From: Magnetovibrio blakemorei
GTDB taxonomy: Bacteria; Pseudomonadota; Alphaproteobacteria; Rhodospirillales; Magnetovibrionaceae
Assembly: GCF_001746755.1 (NCBI RefSeq)
Contig: NZ_MCGG01000007.1
Coordinates: 1-58,303, forward strand
Length of the DNA stretch: 58,303 nt
Direction of reading: 5' to 3'
Shown piece by piece: positions 37,018 through 45,812 of this stretch. The notes beneath the pieces were generated by a model, which was not told the origin of the DNA, did no database searches, and was given only the letters and a program-made list of their open reading frames with translations. Position 1 is the first letter of the stretch; the number at the start of each line of letters is the position of its first letter. The position numbers and the translations under genes are program-made.

Positions 37018-39195
37018 GTGATTCGTCAGTTCGAACTTGTCGAAATTATCAAATCATACGATCCGTCCGCCAACGAGGACTTGATCAACCGCGCCTACGT
37101 CTATGCCATGAAAGCGCATGGCTCGCAGCTCAGGGCCTCTGGGGACCCGTATTTCTCGCACCCCCTTGAGGTTGCGGGCATCTTAACGGGCTACCGGCTC
37201 GATACCGCCACCATCGCCACGGCGCTTTTGCACGATGTGGTCGAAGACACCTTCGCCACCAACGAAGAGCTGGAAAAAATGTTTGGCGTGGAAATCGCCA
37301 AGCTGGTGGACGGCGTCACCAAGTTGACCCAGATCGAATTGCAATCGGATCATTCCAAGCAAGCGGAAAACTTCCGCAAGCTGTTGTTGGCCATGTCCGA
37401 AGACATTCGGGTTTTGCTGGTCAAGCTGGCGGATCGTCTGCACAACATGCGCACGCTGCATTTCATCAAAAACCCCGAGAAACGCAAGCGCATCGCCACC
37501 GAGACCATGGAGATTTTTTCGCCTCTGGCCGAACGCATCGGCATGCAGGAAATGAAAAACGAACTGGACGACTTGGCGTTCGGCGAAATCAATGCAGAAG
37601 CGCGCGACAGTGTGTTGAAGCGCCTGGATTATTTGCGCGACGAAGGCAAAACCCTGGTCCCCAGCATCATTGAAGAGCTGTCCAAAACCCTGCAGGAAAA
37701 TGGCCTCAACGCCGAAGTTACGGGGCGGGAAAAAACCCCGTATTCCATTTGGCGCAAGATGCAGCACAAAGACGTGCCGTTTGAAGCCATGTCCGACATC
37801 ATGGCGTTTCGCATTGGCGTCGATAACATCGAAGACTGTTACAAGGCCTTGGGCGTCATCCACAACGCCTATCGGGTGGTTCCGGGGCGCTTTAAAGATT
37901 ACATCTCCGTGCCCAAGCCCAATGGCTATCAATCTTTGCACACGGGCATCATCGGCCCGGAAAAGCACCGCATTGAAATCCAAATTCGCACCCGCAGTAT
38001 GCACGATGTGGCGGAAAACGGTGTCGCGGCGCATTGGCGCTATAAATCTGAAAATGGTGTCAGCGGCAAACCCACCGATGGCAAGCAATACCGTTGGCTG
38101 CGCGAATTGTTGGAAATTCTGGAAACGGCTGCGGAACCCGAAGAGTTCTTGGAACACACCAAGTTGGAGATGTTCCAAGACCAAGTGTTTTGCTTTACGC
38201 CCAAGGGCGATCTGATCAACTTGCCCCAAGACGCCACCCCGGTGGATTTCGCCTACGCCGTGCACACCGAAGTGGGCGACCGCACCGTGGGGGTCAAAAT
38301 CAATGGCCGCATGATGCCGTTGCGCACGCGGCTGAAAAACGGCGATCAAGTCGATATCGTGACGTCAAAGACCCACACGCCGTCGCCGACGTGGGAAAAT
38401 TTTGTGGTCACCGGCAAGGCGCGCGCCCGCATTCGGCGCTATGTGCGCGCGAAAGAACGCGATCAATACGTCGCGCTGGGCAGTGCCATGCTGGAACGCG
38501 CGTTCCTGGAAGCCGAATACCCGATGACGGAAAAGGCCCTCAAAGGGGTCTTGAAGATCTTCCAAAAGGACACCGTGGATGACTTGATCGCCCAGGTCGG
38601 CATGGGCCATATCACCGCGCGCGATGTTTTGGGCGCCGTATACCCCGGCACCAAAAAAGAAAGCATGGCCCACAAGCTCAGTAAAATCGTGCCCATCGGC
38701 AGAGCACGGGCCAATCGGGCCAAGAAAAAAGGCGGCTACGCCGGCATTCCCATTCGGGGCCTCATCCCCGGTATGGCTGTGCACTACGCGGGCTGTTGCC
38801 ATCCTTTGCCGGGTGATCGGATTGTTGGAATCATCACCACCGGCAAGGGCGTCACCATCCACACCATCGACTGTGAAGGCCTGCACCAGTACGAAGACCA
38901 GACCGAGCGCTGGATCGACGTGTCGTGGGAACAATCGGAAGAGCAAGAGAACGACAACCATGTCAGCCGCTTGCATTTGACGCTGTTGAACGTGCCGGGT
39001 GCCTTGGGGGCACTGTCCACCGTGGTGGCGCGGGGCAAAGCCAATATTTCCAACTTGAAGATCGTATCTCGGTCGACGGATTTTTATGACATGCTGGTGG
39101 ATGTCGAAGTCCGCGACGTCAAACATTTGAGCGAGATCATCGCGGCTTTGCGCGCCACGCCGGAAATCAATTCCATCGAACGTGCGCGCGGATAA
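37018..39195 (+). CDS. rsh: RelA/SpoT bifunctional (p)ppGpp synthetase/hydrolase
   Basis: Single stringent-response enzyme of alphaproteobacteria, 725 residues. The HD hydrolase domain (His48 in YFSHPLEV; His72-Asp73 in LLHDVVEDT), the synthetase domain with RFKDYISVPKPNGYQSLHT and EIQIRT, TGS (CFTPKGDLINLP), a zinc-finger-like segment with HYAGCCHPLPGD, and the ACT domain at the end are all intact, so both activities are expected. I chose the GTG at 37018 (MIRQFELVE), preceded by GGAGGG; family members start at exactly this point. Confidence 0.96.
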   Translation: MIRQFELVEIIKSYDPSANEDLINRAYVYAMKAHGSQLRASGDPYFSHPLEVAGILTGYRLDTATIATALLHDVVEDTFATNEELEKMFGVEIAKLVDGVTKLTQIELQSDHSKQAENFRKLLLAMSEDIRVLLVKLADRLHNMRTLHFIKNPEKRKRIATETMEIFSPLAERIGMQEMKNELDDLAFGEINAEARDSVLKRLDYLRDEGKTLVPSIIEELSKTLQENGLNAEVTGREKTPYSIWRKMQHKDVPFEAMSDIMAFRIGVDNIEDCYKALGVIHNAYRVVPGRFKDYISVPKPNGYQSLHTGIIGPEKHRIEIQIRTRSMHDVAENGVAAHWRYKSENGVSGKPTDGKQYRWLRELLEILETAAEPEEFLEHTKLEMFQDQVFCFTPKGDLINLPQDATPVDFAYAVHTEVGDRTVGVKINGRMMPLRTRLKNGDQVDIVTSKTHTPSPTWENFVVTGKARARIRRYVRAKERDQYVALGSAMLERAFLEAEYPMTEKALKGVLKIFQKDTVDDLIAQVGMGHITARDVLGAVYPGTKKESMAHKLSKIVPIGRARANRAKKKGGYAGIPIRGLIPGMAVHYAGCCHPLPGDRIVGIITTGKGVTIHTIDCEGLHQYEDQTERWIDVSWEQSEEQENDNHVSRLHLTLLNVPGALGALSTVVARGKANISNLKIVSRSTDFYDMLVDVEVRDVKHLSEIIAALRATPEINSIERARG

Positions 39196-39209
39196 CGGAC
39201 CAAACCTGG

Positions 39210-39863
39210 ATGACTTTGCGCATTGTCTTTGTTCACGGCTGGGGCTTTGATGCGTCCTTTTGGACGCCGCTAAAAGATGCCTTAAGTGGGGATGTCGACA
39301 GTTTTTGCGTCGATCTGGGCTTTTTCGGCCATGCCAATTTGGATATACCCGCAGACGACCGTCCCACCGTTGCCATTGGTCATTCCTTGGGTGTCGCGTG
39401 GTTGCTGCGCCATAGTAGACTTGGGCCCTTGTCGGCATTGGTGTCGATCAACGGTTTTGCCCGTTTTACCAAAGCCGCAGACTTTCCCTTTGGCCAGGAC
39501 CCGCGCATTTTGCGCCGCATGCAGGTTGGTTTCGAAAAGAACCCCAAAACCGTTTATCGGGATTTTATGACGCTGTGCGGTGTCTCCGATCCCCAAGCCC
39601 AAGGGCTCGAAATTGAGCCCTTGGGCGCCAGCTTGGCTGATTTGATGGACATAGACGAGCGTGCCGCCTTGGCGGCTTGTGACGTCCCTGTGCTGGCCTT
39701 GGCGGGTGATGCGGATGCGCTGGTGTCCGCCCCCATGAGCCAGCAGACGTTCGCCGATCATCAGTTGGTGATGAAGGCGGGCGGCGGGCATGTGCTGGCG
39801 CACACCGATACCCAGTGGTGTGCGGATCACATTGATGTCTTTTTGAAAGACCACCGCGCATGA
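39210..39863 (+). CDS. BioH/BioG-like alpha/beta hydrolase (pimeloyl-ACP methyl ester esterase)
   Basis: A 217-residue alpha/beta hydrolase. Start VFVHGWGFDASFW, nucleophile Ser59 in IGHSLG, probable Asp169 in LAGDADALV and His194 in GGGHVLAHTD complete the triad. It overlaps bioC by four bases (ATGA), so the likely job is to remove the methyl group that BioC adds to the malonyl/pimeloyl carrier in biotin synthesis. The family member (BioH, BioG or another isozyme) cannot be fixed by eye. Confidence 0.82.
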   Translation: MTLRIVFVHGWGFDASFWTPLKDALSGDVDSFCVDLGFFGHANLDIPADDRPTVAIGHSLGVAWLLRHSRLGPLSALVSINGFARFTKAADFPFGQDPRILRRMQVGFEKNPKTVYRDFMTLCGVSDPQAQGLEIEPLGASLADLMDIDERAALAACDVPVLALAGDADALVSAPMSQQTFADHQLVMKAGGGHVLAHTDTQWCADHIDVFLKDHRA

Positions 39864-40636
39864 GCAAAGCCCATAAGGCGCGCATTGCCGAGGCCTTTTC
39901 CCGCTCCGCCCAAACGTATGATCAGAGCGCCCAGACCCAAGATCATGTGGCCTCGCATGTTGCCGCTATTGTTCTAAACAATAACATTAATAAAAATATA
40001 CAGGTGCTTGAAATTGGCTGTGGTACAGGGGCGCTGACGCGTCGATTGCTGGCTGGAATTGAGGGCGGGACGTTTTTCATCACCGACATTGCCCCCGATA
40101 TGCTGGCGATGTGTCAAAGTGCCCACGATGATCCACGCGCTCGGTTTGCCTGCCTCGATGGCGAGCATTTGGACTTGCAAGGTGAAACGTTTGATTTGAT
40201 CGTCAGCAGTCTGGCGGTACAATGGTTTGGCGATTTGCAGGCGGCCCTGGAGCGGCTCGCCTTGCACTTAAGCCCTGGGGGCCGATTGGTGTTTTCCACT
40301 TTGGGGGACAAAACCTTTGCCAATTGGCGGGCAACCCATACCGAATTGGGCCTGCGTGCGGGCATCAGTGGTTTTGTTGCGCCCACCGATTTGGCCCGGA
40401 TGTGGCCCAAAACGGGACGTGGCGAAGTCACCGAATGGATGCTGCCCAAGCGCTATGAAGATGCCTTGGCGTTTGCCCGCGCGCTTAAAGACATTGGGGC
40501 CCACACACCGAGCCCGGACCATCAGCCGCTTGGAGCAAAAGACTTCCGTCGCATGTCCGCGCACTTGGGTGCGGATTTCACCGACAGTTACCACATACTA
40601 TTTGGCCTGTTTACCAAGAGCGACATCAAACTGTAA
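39860..40636 (+). CDS. bioC: Malonyl-ACP O-methyltransferase BioC
   Basis: SAM-dependent methyltransferase that starts pimelate synthesis for biotin by masking the free carboxyl of malonyl-ACP. 258 residues: the opening FSRSAQTYDQSAQTQ is a BioC hallmark, and the SAM motif is LEIGCGTGALTRRLL. The substrate-binding stretch near SLAVQWFGDL is also typical. It is translationally coupled to the upstream esterase gene. The remaining bio genes (bioA, B, D and F) are not in the window. Confidence 0.9.
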   Translation: MSKAHKARIAEAFSRSAQTYDQSAQTQDHVASHVAAIVLNNNINKNIQVLEIGCGTGALTRRLLAGIEGGTFFITDIAPDMLAMCQSAHDDPRARFACLDGEHLDLQGETFDLIVSSLAVQWFGDLQAALERLALHLSPGGRLVFSTLGDKTFANWRATHTELGLRAGISGFVAPTDLARMWPKTGRGEVTEWMLPKRYEDALAFARALKDIGAHTPSPDHQPLGAKDFRRMSAHLGADFTDSYHILFGLFTKSDIKL

Positions 40637-40696
40637 CGTGTTATTTTTCCCACAAAAATGCTTTCCAGTGCGGTTCAGATATGGGAAAAGCCTAGA

Positions 40697-41299
40697 ATGT
40701 TCTTGCGTCGTCAAAAGCTTTCTGTGTTGAGCCGGGTTCGCCAGTTTTTCTGGCCGAGCGCAGGATGGCATCGTTCGACCCGTTATGTATTTCACCGGGT
40801 GGCGCGCATTCCCGGTTCGGCCTATTCGTTGGCCGCCGGTTTTGCGTGCGGCGCGGCGATTTCGTTCACCCCGTTTATCGGCCTTCATTTTATTTTATCG
40901 GCGCTGTTGGCGCTGTTGCTGCGCGCCAATGTGTTGGCCAGCGCCATCGGTACGGCGGTGGGCAATCCATGGACGTTTCCGTTCATTTGGATCGGCGTGT
41001 TTAACGTCGGCAGTTGGATTATGCGCATTGACGACGCAGACGCGAAGCATGTCGATTTTCTCGACGTGCTCACCGAAAGCATGCAGGCCTTTCACCGCTT
41101 GGACTTTGAATTCTTAGCCGAAACCTCTGGCCCCATTTTGGTGCCGATGTTGGTGGGCGCGGTGCCGGTGTCGATTTTGGTGTGGATCTTGTTTTATGTG
41201 ACGTTGCGCCCCATGATTTCCAAGTATCAAGCCATCCGTCACCACAGGCGAACACGCAAGCACATCAAAATTCCTCCCGTGACACAGGACAAAAGCTGA
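40697..41299 (+). CDS. DUF2062 family membrane protein
   Basis: 200 residues with a basic N-terminus and about three membrane segments. DUF2062 marks are GSAYSLAAGFACGAAISFTPFIGLHFIL, GTAVGNPWTFPFIW and VLVPMLVGAVPVSIL. Function unknown. The gene precedes pdxJ with one base between stop and start, as in many relatives. I chose the ATG at MFLRRQK; a start 13 codons earlier is possible but is not family-like. Confidence 0.88.
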   Translation: MFLRRQKLSVLSRVRQFFWPSAGWHRSTRYVFHRVARIPGSAYSLAAGFACGAAISFTPFIGLHFILSALLALLLRANVLASAIGTAVGNPWTFPFIWIGVFNVGSWIMRIDDADAKHVDFLDVLTESMQAFHRLDFEFLAETSGPILVPMLVGAVPVSILVWILFYVTLRPMISKYQAIRHHRRTRKHIKIPPVTQDKS

Positions 41300-41300
41300 C

Positions 41301-42053
41301 ATGACCTCCCCAGATTTGCAGCCTGATCTCAGATTGGGCATTAACATCGATCACGTCGCCACCATTCGCAATGCCCGTGGCGGCGTTTATCCTGACCCTT
41401 TGCGCGCAGCCCATATGGCGGCGGCGGCGGGGGCAGACGGCATCACCGCGCATTTGCGCGAAGACCGTCGCCACATCACCGACACCGACATTTTGCGCCT
41501 GTGCGACGAAATCGATTTGCCGTTGAACCTGGAAATGGCGGCCACCGAAGAAATGCTGGCCATTGCGCTGCGTCATAAACCGCACGCGGCGTGCATCGTT
41601 CCGGAAAAACGTGAAGAACGCACCACCGAAGGCGGTTTGGATGTGATGGGCGGCTTTGACAAGCTCAAACCCTTTATCACCAAGCTCACCAACGTGGGCG
41701 TCCGGGTCTCGTTGTTCATCGAACCTGACGTGGCGGCCCTGGACGCCGCCAAGGCGCTGGGGGCGCCCGTGGTGGAGCTTCACACGGGGGCGTACTGCGA
41801 CTTGTTAGGGAGTGCGCAAGACGTAGAGCTGGCGCGCATCCGGCGTGCCGCTCAACACGCTCAGGACTTGGGGCTGGAATGCCATGCGGGTCACGGCCTC
41901 AATTATGATACGGTCAAGCCGATTGCCGCCATTGCGTCCATCAAAGAACTCAACATCGGCCATTTTTTGGTCGGCGAAGCTATTTTTGTCGGCTTTGAGG
42001 CCTCGATCCGGGAAATGCGTCGCTTGATGGATGAGGCGAGGGGGCGTGGATGA
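41301..42053 (+). CDS. pdxJ: Pyridoxine 5'-phosphate synthase
   Basis: Closes the pyridoxine ring from 1-deoxyxylulose 5-phosphate and aminoacetone 3-phosphate in vitamin B6 synthesis. 250 residues with LGINIDHVATIRNARGG, ADGITAHLREDRRHI, NLEMAATEEM and CHAGHGLNYDTV. Its last four bases are the first four of acpS, so the genes are translated together. Confidence 0.97.
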   Translation: MTSPDLQPDLRLGINIDHVATIRNARGGVYPDPLRAAHMAAAAGADGITAHLREDRRHITDTDILRLCDEIDLPLNLEMAATEEMLAIALRHKPHAACIVPEKREERTTEGGLDVMGGFDKLKPFITKLTNVGVRVSLFIEPDVAALDAAKALGAPVVELHTGAYCDLLGSAQDVELARIRRAAQHAQDLGLECHAGHGLNYDTVKPIAAIASIKELNIGHFLVGEAIFVGFEASIREMRRLMDEARGRG

Positions 42054-42457
42054 TTTTGGGCGTTGGCACCGATCTTTGCGACATTCGACGCATTGAGCAG
42101 ACCCTGACGCGCTTTGGCGATCGCTTTACGGATCGCATCTACACGCCCTTGGAAATTCAAAAAGCGCAAAAACGCGGGGCATCGGCTGCCAATCGTTATG
42201 CTATGTTTTATGCCGCAAAAGAGGCCTGCGCCAAGGCTTTGGGTACCGGATTTAGGGATGGCGTGTTCTGGCGCGACTTGAAAGTCGACAATTTGCCCAG
42301 CGGTCAGCCCATCATGGCCCTTTCCAACGGGGCCCTGGAAAGGCTACAAACCCTTACGCCGGATGATTTTGAGGCGAAAATTGACATTTCTTTGACGGAT
42401 GAGTATCCCATGGCCCACGCCATGGTCGTCATTTCAGCCCAGCCTAAACGGGCCTAA
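42050..42457 (+). CDS. acpS: Holo-[acyl-carrier-protein] synthase
   Basis: Attaches 4'-phosphopantetheine from CoA to acyl carrier protein for fatty-acid synthesis. 135 residues; magnesium-binding Asp in GVGTDLCDIRRIE and Glu in YAAKEACAKALGTG are present. It overlaps pdxJ by four bases and precedes lepB by 21 bases, in the order typical for the class. Confidence 0.95.
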   Translation: MILGVGTDLCDIRRIEQTLTRFGDRFTDRIYTPLEIQKAQKRGASAANRYAMFYAAKEACAKALGTGFRDGVFWRDLKVDNLPSGQPIMALSNGALERLQTLTPDDFEAKIDISLTDEYPMAHAMVVISAQPKRA

Positions 42458-42478
42458 TCAAGAAACAACGGACTTTTT

Positions 42479-43252
42479 ATGACCGATAACCCTTTAGACG
42501 TAGAAGACCTGCTCAGTGGCAAACCCGTTGAGGGCGAAGGCTTGTGGGACACGATGAAAACCATCGGTTTTGCCGTCGCCATTGCCCTTTTGGTGCGTAC
42601 CTTTGCCTTTGAGCCGTTTTCCATTCCATCGGGGTCCATGATCCCCACGCTGTTGGTGGGCGATTATTTGTTCGTGTCCAAGTCGTCGTATGGCTATTCC
42701 AAACATGCGTTGCCGTTCAGTCTGCCATTGATTCCGGGTCGAATTTTGTATGAAGCGCCCAAGCGCGGCGACGTGATGGTGTTCAAGCTGCCCACCGACG
42801 GCAAAACCGATTACATCAAGCGCATCATTGGCCTGCCCGGTGACACCATCCAGGTGCGCGGCGGAATATTGCACATTAACGGCGTCGCGGTGAAACGCGA
42901 ACGGGTCGACAATTACGTCTACCAAACCACCCAAGGCAATTTCATCAATACGGTTCTTTACACCGAAACCCTGCCCAATGGGATCACCCATCCCGTCATT
43001 GAAATTTCGGACAGCTTCCCGCAAGACAACACCCAAGTTTATACGGTGCCGGAAGATCACTTTTTCGCCATGGGCGACAACCGGGACAATTCACGGGATT
43101 CACGCTTTTTGATGGACGTTGGCTTCATTCCGAAGGAAAACCTGGTCGGTCGCGCCGAAATGTTGTTCTTTTCCATCGATGGATCGTTTTGGAAAGTTTG
43201 GACGTGGCCGTGGTCGGTGCGCTTTGAGCGTTTCTTTACGGGGGTGAACTGA
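42479..43252 (+). CDS. lepB: Signal peptidase I
   Basis: Inner-membrane Ser/Lys protease that removes signal peptides from exported proteins. 257 residues: one membrane helix (about 26-44), catalytic Ser53 in PSGSMIPTLLVGD, catalytic Lys114 in DYIKRIIGLPGD, and the late box FAMGDNRDNSRDSR. Four bases separate it from rnc. Confidence 0.97.
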   Translation: MTDNPLDVEDLLSGKPVEGEGLWDTMKTIGFAVAIALLVRTFAFEPFSIPSGSMIPTLLVGDYLFVSKSSYGYSKHALPFSLPLIPGRILYEAPKRGDVMVFKLPTDGKTDYIKRIIGLPGDTIQVRGGILHINGVAVKRERVDNYVYQTTQGNFINTVLYTETLPNGITHPVIEISDSFPQDNTQVYTVPEDHFFAMGDNRDNSRDSRFLMDVGFIPKENLVGRAEMLFFSIDGSFWKVWTWPWSVRFERFFTGVN

Positions 43253-43256
43253 CCGA

Positions 43257-43949
43257 ATGGCAGCCACAGCCAAATCGACCCTTGAGGCCTTGCAAGACAT
43301 CTTGGGCCACAGCTTTACCGACGAAGATTTGCTTGAGCAGGCCTTGCGCCACGCGTCCACCACCGAACAGCGCACCAAATCCAACGAACGGTTGGAGTTT
43401 TTGGGCGACCGGGTGCTGGGGCTGGTGATCGCCGAGACTTTGTATGCGCAGTTTCCCAGCGAAGAAGAGGGCGAATTGGCGCGTCGCTTTGCCGGTCTGA
43501 CTTCCCGTGAGGCCTTGACCCGCATCGCCGATGACATCAATTTGGTCGATTTTGCCCAGACTCAAACGGTCGATGCCGAAACCCTGGCGCGCAGCCATGC
43601 GTCGGTGGCTTCTGATACCATGGAGGCGGTTTTGGGGGCCTTGTACCTGGATGGCGGGCTCGACATTGCCGGGGCGTTTGTGCAAAAACACTGGGATGCG
43701 CTGATCGGTGAAGACATCGAACCGCCCAAAGATGCCAAAACAGCCTTGCAGGAATGGGCCCAGGCCCGCGCATTGGGTTTGCCGCAATACACCATCGTGA
43801 ACCGCACCGGCCCCGACCATGCGCCGACCTTCACCATCCGGGTGATGGTCAAGGATTTTGGCGTTGCCGATGGCGAGGGCTCAAGCCGACGCAATGCAGA
43901 ACAAGAGGCCGCAGCCGAACTGCTGGCCCAATTGGAGAAGACACAATGA
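43257..43949 (+). CDS. rnc: Ribonuclease III
   Basis: Double-stranded RNA endonuclease for rRNA and mRNA processing. 230 residues: the nuclease domain (about 1-155) has the signature NERLEFLGDRVLGL and a second acidic patch at SDTMEAVLGALYLDGG; the dsRNA-binding domain (about 160-228) ends with GEGSSRRNAEQEAAAELL. It overlaps era by four bases (ATGA). Confidence 0.97.
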   Translation: MAATAKSTLEALQDILGHSFTDEDLLEQALRHASTTEQRTKSNERLEFLGDRVLGLVIAETLYAQFPSEEEGELARRFAGLTSREALTRIADDINLVDFAQTQTVDAETLARSHASVASDTMEAVLGALYLDGGLDIAGAFVQKHWDALIGEDIEPPKDAKTALQEWAQARALGLPQYTIVNRTGPDHAPTFTIRVMVKDFGVADGEGSSRRNAEQEAAAELLAQLEKTQ

Positions 43950-44863
43950 GCGAAGACGCCACAAAAACGGGTTCCGAGGACCGTTGCGGCTTCATCGCCG
44001 TGCTCGGCGCGCCCAACGCGGGCAAATCCACTTTGGTGAACCGCATCGTCGGCACCAAGGTGTCGATCGTTTCGCCCAAGGTGCAAACCACCCGCGCACG
44101 GGTCATGGGGATTGCCCTTCAAGGGCGCGCCCAGTTGGTGTTCATCGATACGCCGGGTATTTTTGAGCCGCGCCGCCGGTTGGACCGCGCCATGGTCGCC
44201 GCCGCCTGGGGCGGAGCGGGGGATGCAGATATATCCTTGCTGTTGGTTGATGCCGACAAAGGCATCGATAGCAACACCGCCAAAATCATCGAGCGCATGA
44301 AGGTGGAACACAAACGCGCCCACTTGGTGTTGAACAAGGTCGATAAGGTCGCCAAGCCCAAGTTGTTGGAGCTGACCTCTCGGCTCAAAGATGGCCCGTT
44401 CGACGAAATTTTTATGATTTCCGCCCTGGACGGTTCCGGCGTGGATGATTTGGTGACGTTTTTGGCCGGACAAATCCCCGAAGGCCCATGGCATTTCCCC
44501 GAAGACCAAGTCTCAGACATGACGGAGCGGTTGTTGGCGGCGGAAATCACCCGCGAAAAGCTCTATTTGCAACTGCGCCAGGAATTGCCGTATTCGACCA
44601 CCGTGGAAACGGAAACCTGGGAAGAATTCGACAATGGCTCGGTCAAAATCGAACAGGTCATCTTTGTCGAGCGCGACAGTCAAAAATCCATCATTTTGGG
44701 CAAAAACGGCCAAATGATCAAACAACTGGGTGCCGATTCACGTAAAGACTTGGAAGAAATCCTGGATCGTCGTGTGCACTTGTTCTTATTTGTCAAAGTG
44801 CGGGAAAAGTGGGGCGACGATCCCGAACGCTATCGCGATTGGGGCTTGGACTTCGACGCTTAA
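43946..44863 (+). CDS. era: GTPase Era
   Basis: GTPase for 16S rRNA maturation and 30S assembly. 305 residues: G1 GAPNAGKST, G3 DTPGIF, G4 NKVDK, then a KH RNA-binding domain (about 205-290) with ILGKNGQMIKQLGADSR. I chose the ATG overlapping the rnc stop; the open frame upstream is rnc read in another frame. The lepB-rnc-era-recO order is standard, but two genes intervene before recO here. Confidence 0.97.
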   Translation: MSEDATKTGSEDRCGFIAVLGAPNAGKSTLVNRIVGTKVSIVSPKVQTTRARVMGIALQGRAQLVFIDTPGIFEPRRRLDRAMVAAAWGGAGDADISLLLVDADKGIDSNTAKIIERMKVEHKRAHLVLNKVDKVAKPKLLELTSRLKDGPFDEIFMISALDGSGVDDLVTFLAGQIPEGPWHFPEDQVSDMTERLLAAEITREKLYLQLRQELPYSTTVETETWEEFDNGSVKIEQVIFVERDSQKSIILGKNGQMIKQLGADSRKDLEEILDRRVHLFLFVKVREKWGDDPERYRDWGLDFDA

Positions 44864-44933
44864 GGCCTTCATCATTTCGCCTTAAAGATGCGTTCAGATA
44901 CCTCAAATCAACGGTTCACGAAGAGGATGGGTT

Positions 44934-45761
44934 ATGAAGCATGTCGTTTATATTGCTGTTCTTGCAGCCGGTTTGGCGTTGAGCGGGTGTGACGACACAC
45001 CGCAAAATCAAGAATCCGCTTCTTATGCCCAAGGTCCTCGTCCGCAAATGACGCTGATGGCCGACGCCCCGATGGCGCGCAATAAGGCGGTAGCCTACCA
45101 AGACGGCCCGCGCATGGAAATTGGGCGCAATTATGCCATCGAAATCACCGAGGGCACGGTTAGCGAGGCTTTGCAGGCAGACCGCGATGTGTGTTTGCAG
45201 TTGGGCTGTGTGGTGACGGCGGTGAACACGTCTGATCAATTCGACGCGCCCAATGGTTCGCTCAACGCTTTTGTCCCCCAAGCCAACGCCGCCAAATTTC
45301 ACGACCACTTGGTGGGCGCGCCCAACCGGGTCATAACGTCGTTTAACGAAACAGCGCAAAACCGCGAAGACAACTACCAAGACGTCAAAGTGCGTTTGGA
45401 ACGTTTGGAATACATGCGCAAACGGCTGTACGGCTTGGCCGATCAAAAGTCCGACAAGGTGGCGGATTTGTTACAGGTGGAACGCGAACTGATGCGCGTC
45501 GAAACGGACATTGAACGCCTCACCCAAGATCGTAAGGGAATCGAAAAAGTTACGGATAATGTTAGCTTTTTCATTTCCTACACGGTCCAGCCGCCAAAGG
45601 CTGGGGACGTCAACTTCGCACCCTTGAAAGGCTTGTTCTCGGACATGGCGAACACCTTCATTACCGCCGTGCGCTATACAGCCGTATGGCTGGCTAGGTG
45701 GTTGCCTGCCGCGCTGTTGATTGGTCTTGTCGTGTTGGGTATTCGCCGTCGTTTTCGTTAG
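44934..45761 (+). CDS. DUF4349 family lipoprotein
   Basis: A 275-residue envelope protein. The lipobox LALSGC puts the acylated cysteine at 19. A periplasmic domain follows (EITEGTVSEALQADRDVCLQLG, VRLERLEYMRKRL), then a coiled coil (about 145-190, LLQVERELMRVETDIERL), and one membrane helix at the C-terminus (LPAALLIGLVVLGI) before RRRFR. DUF4349 function is unknown. It sits between era and a convergent aminotransferase gene. Confidence 0.85.
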   Translation: MKHVVYIAVLAAGLALSGCDDTPQNQESASYAQGPRPQMTLMADAPMARNKAVAYQDGPRMEIGRNYAIEITEGTVSEALQADRDVCLQLGCVVTAVNTSDQFDAPNGSLNAFVPQANAAKFHDHLVGAPNRVITSFNETAQNREDNYQDVKVRLERLEYMRKRLYGLADQKSDKVADLLQVERELMRVETDIERLTQDRKGIEKVTDNVSFFISYTVQPPKAGDVNFAPLKGLFSDMANTFITAVRYTAVWLARWLPAALLIGLVVLGIRRRFR

Positions 45762-45775
45762 GTCTTTTTAGGTCC

Positions 45776-45801
45776 AGCCCGAGATGCAAACATCTCGGGC
45801 T
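45776..45801 (+). terminator. Perfect hairpin between convergent genes
   Basis: AGCCCGAGATG pairs without mismatch with CATCTCGGGCT across a CAAA loop. There is no clean U tract on either strand, although the plus side is preceded by CTTTTTA. It probably separates the DUF4349 and aminotransferase transcripts. Confidence 0.6.
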
Positions 45802-45812
45802 GCCCACTGAGA

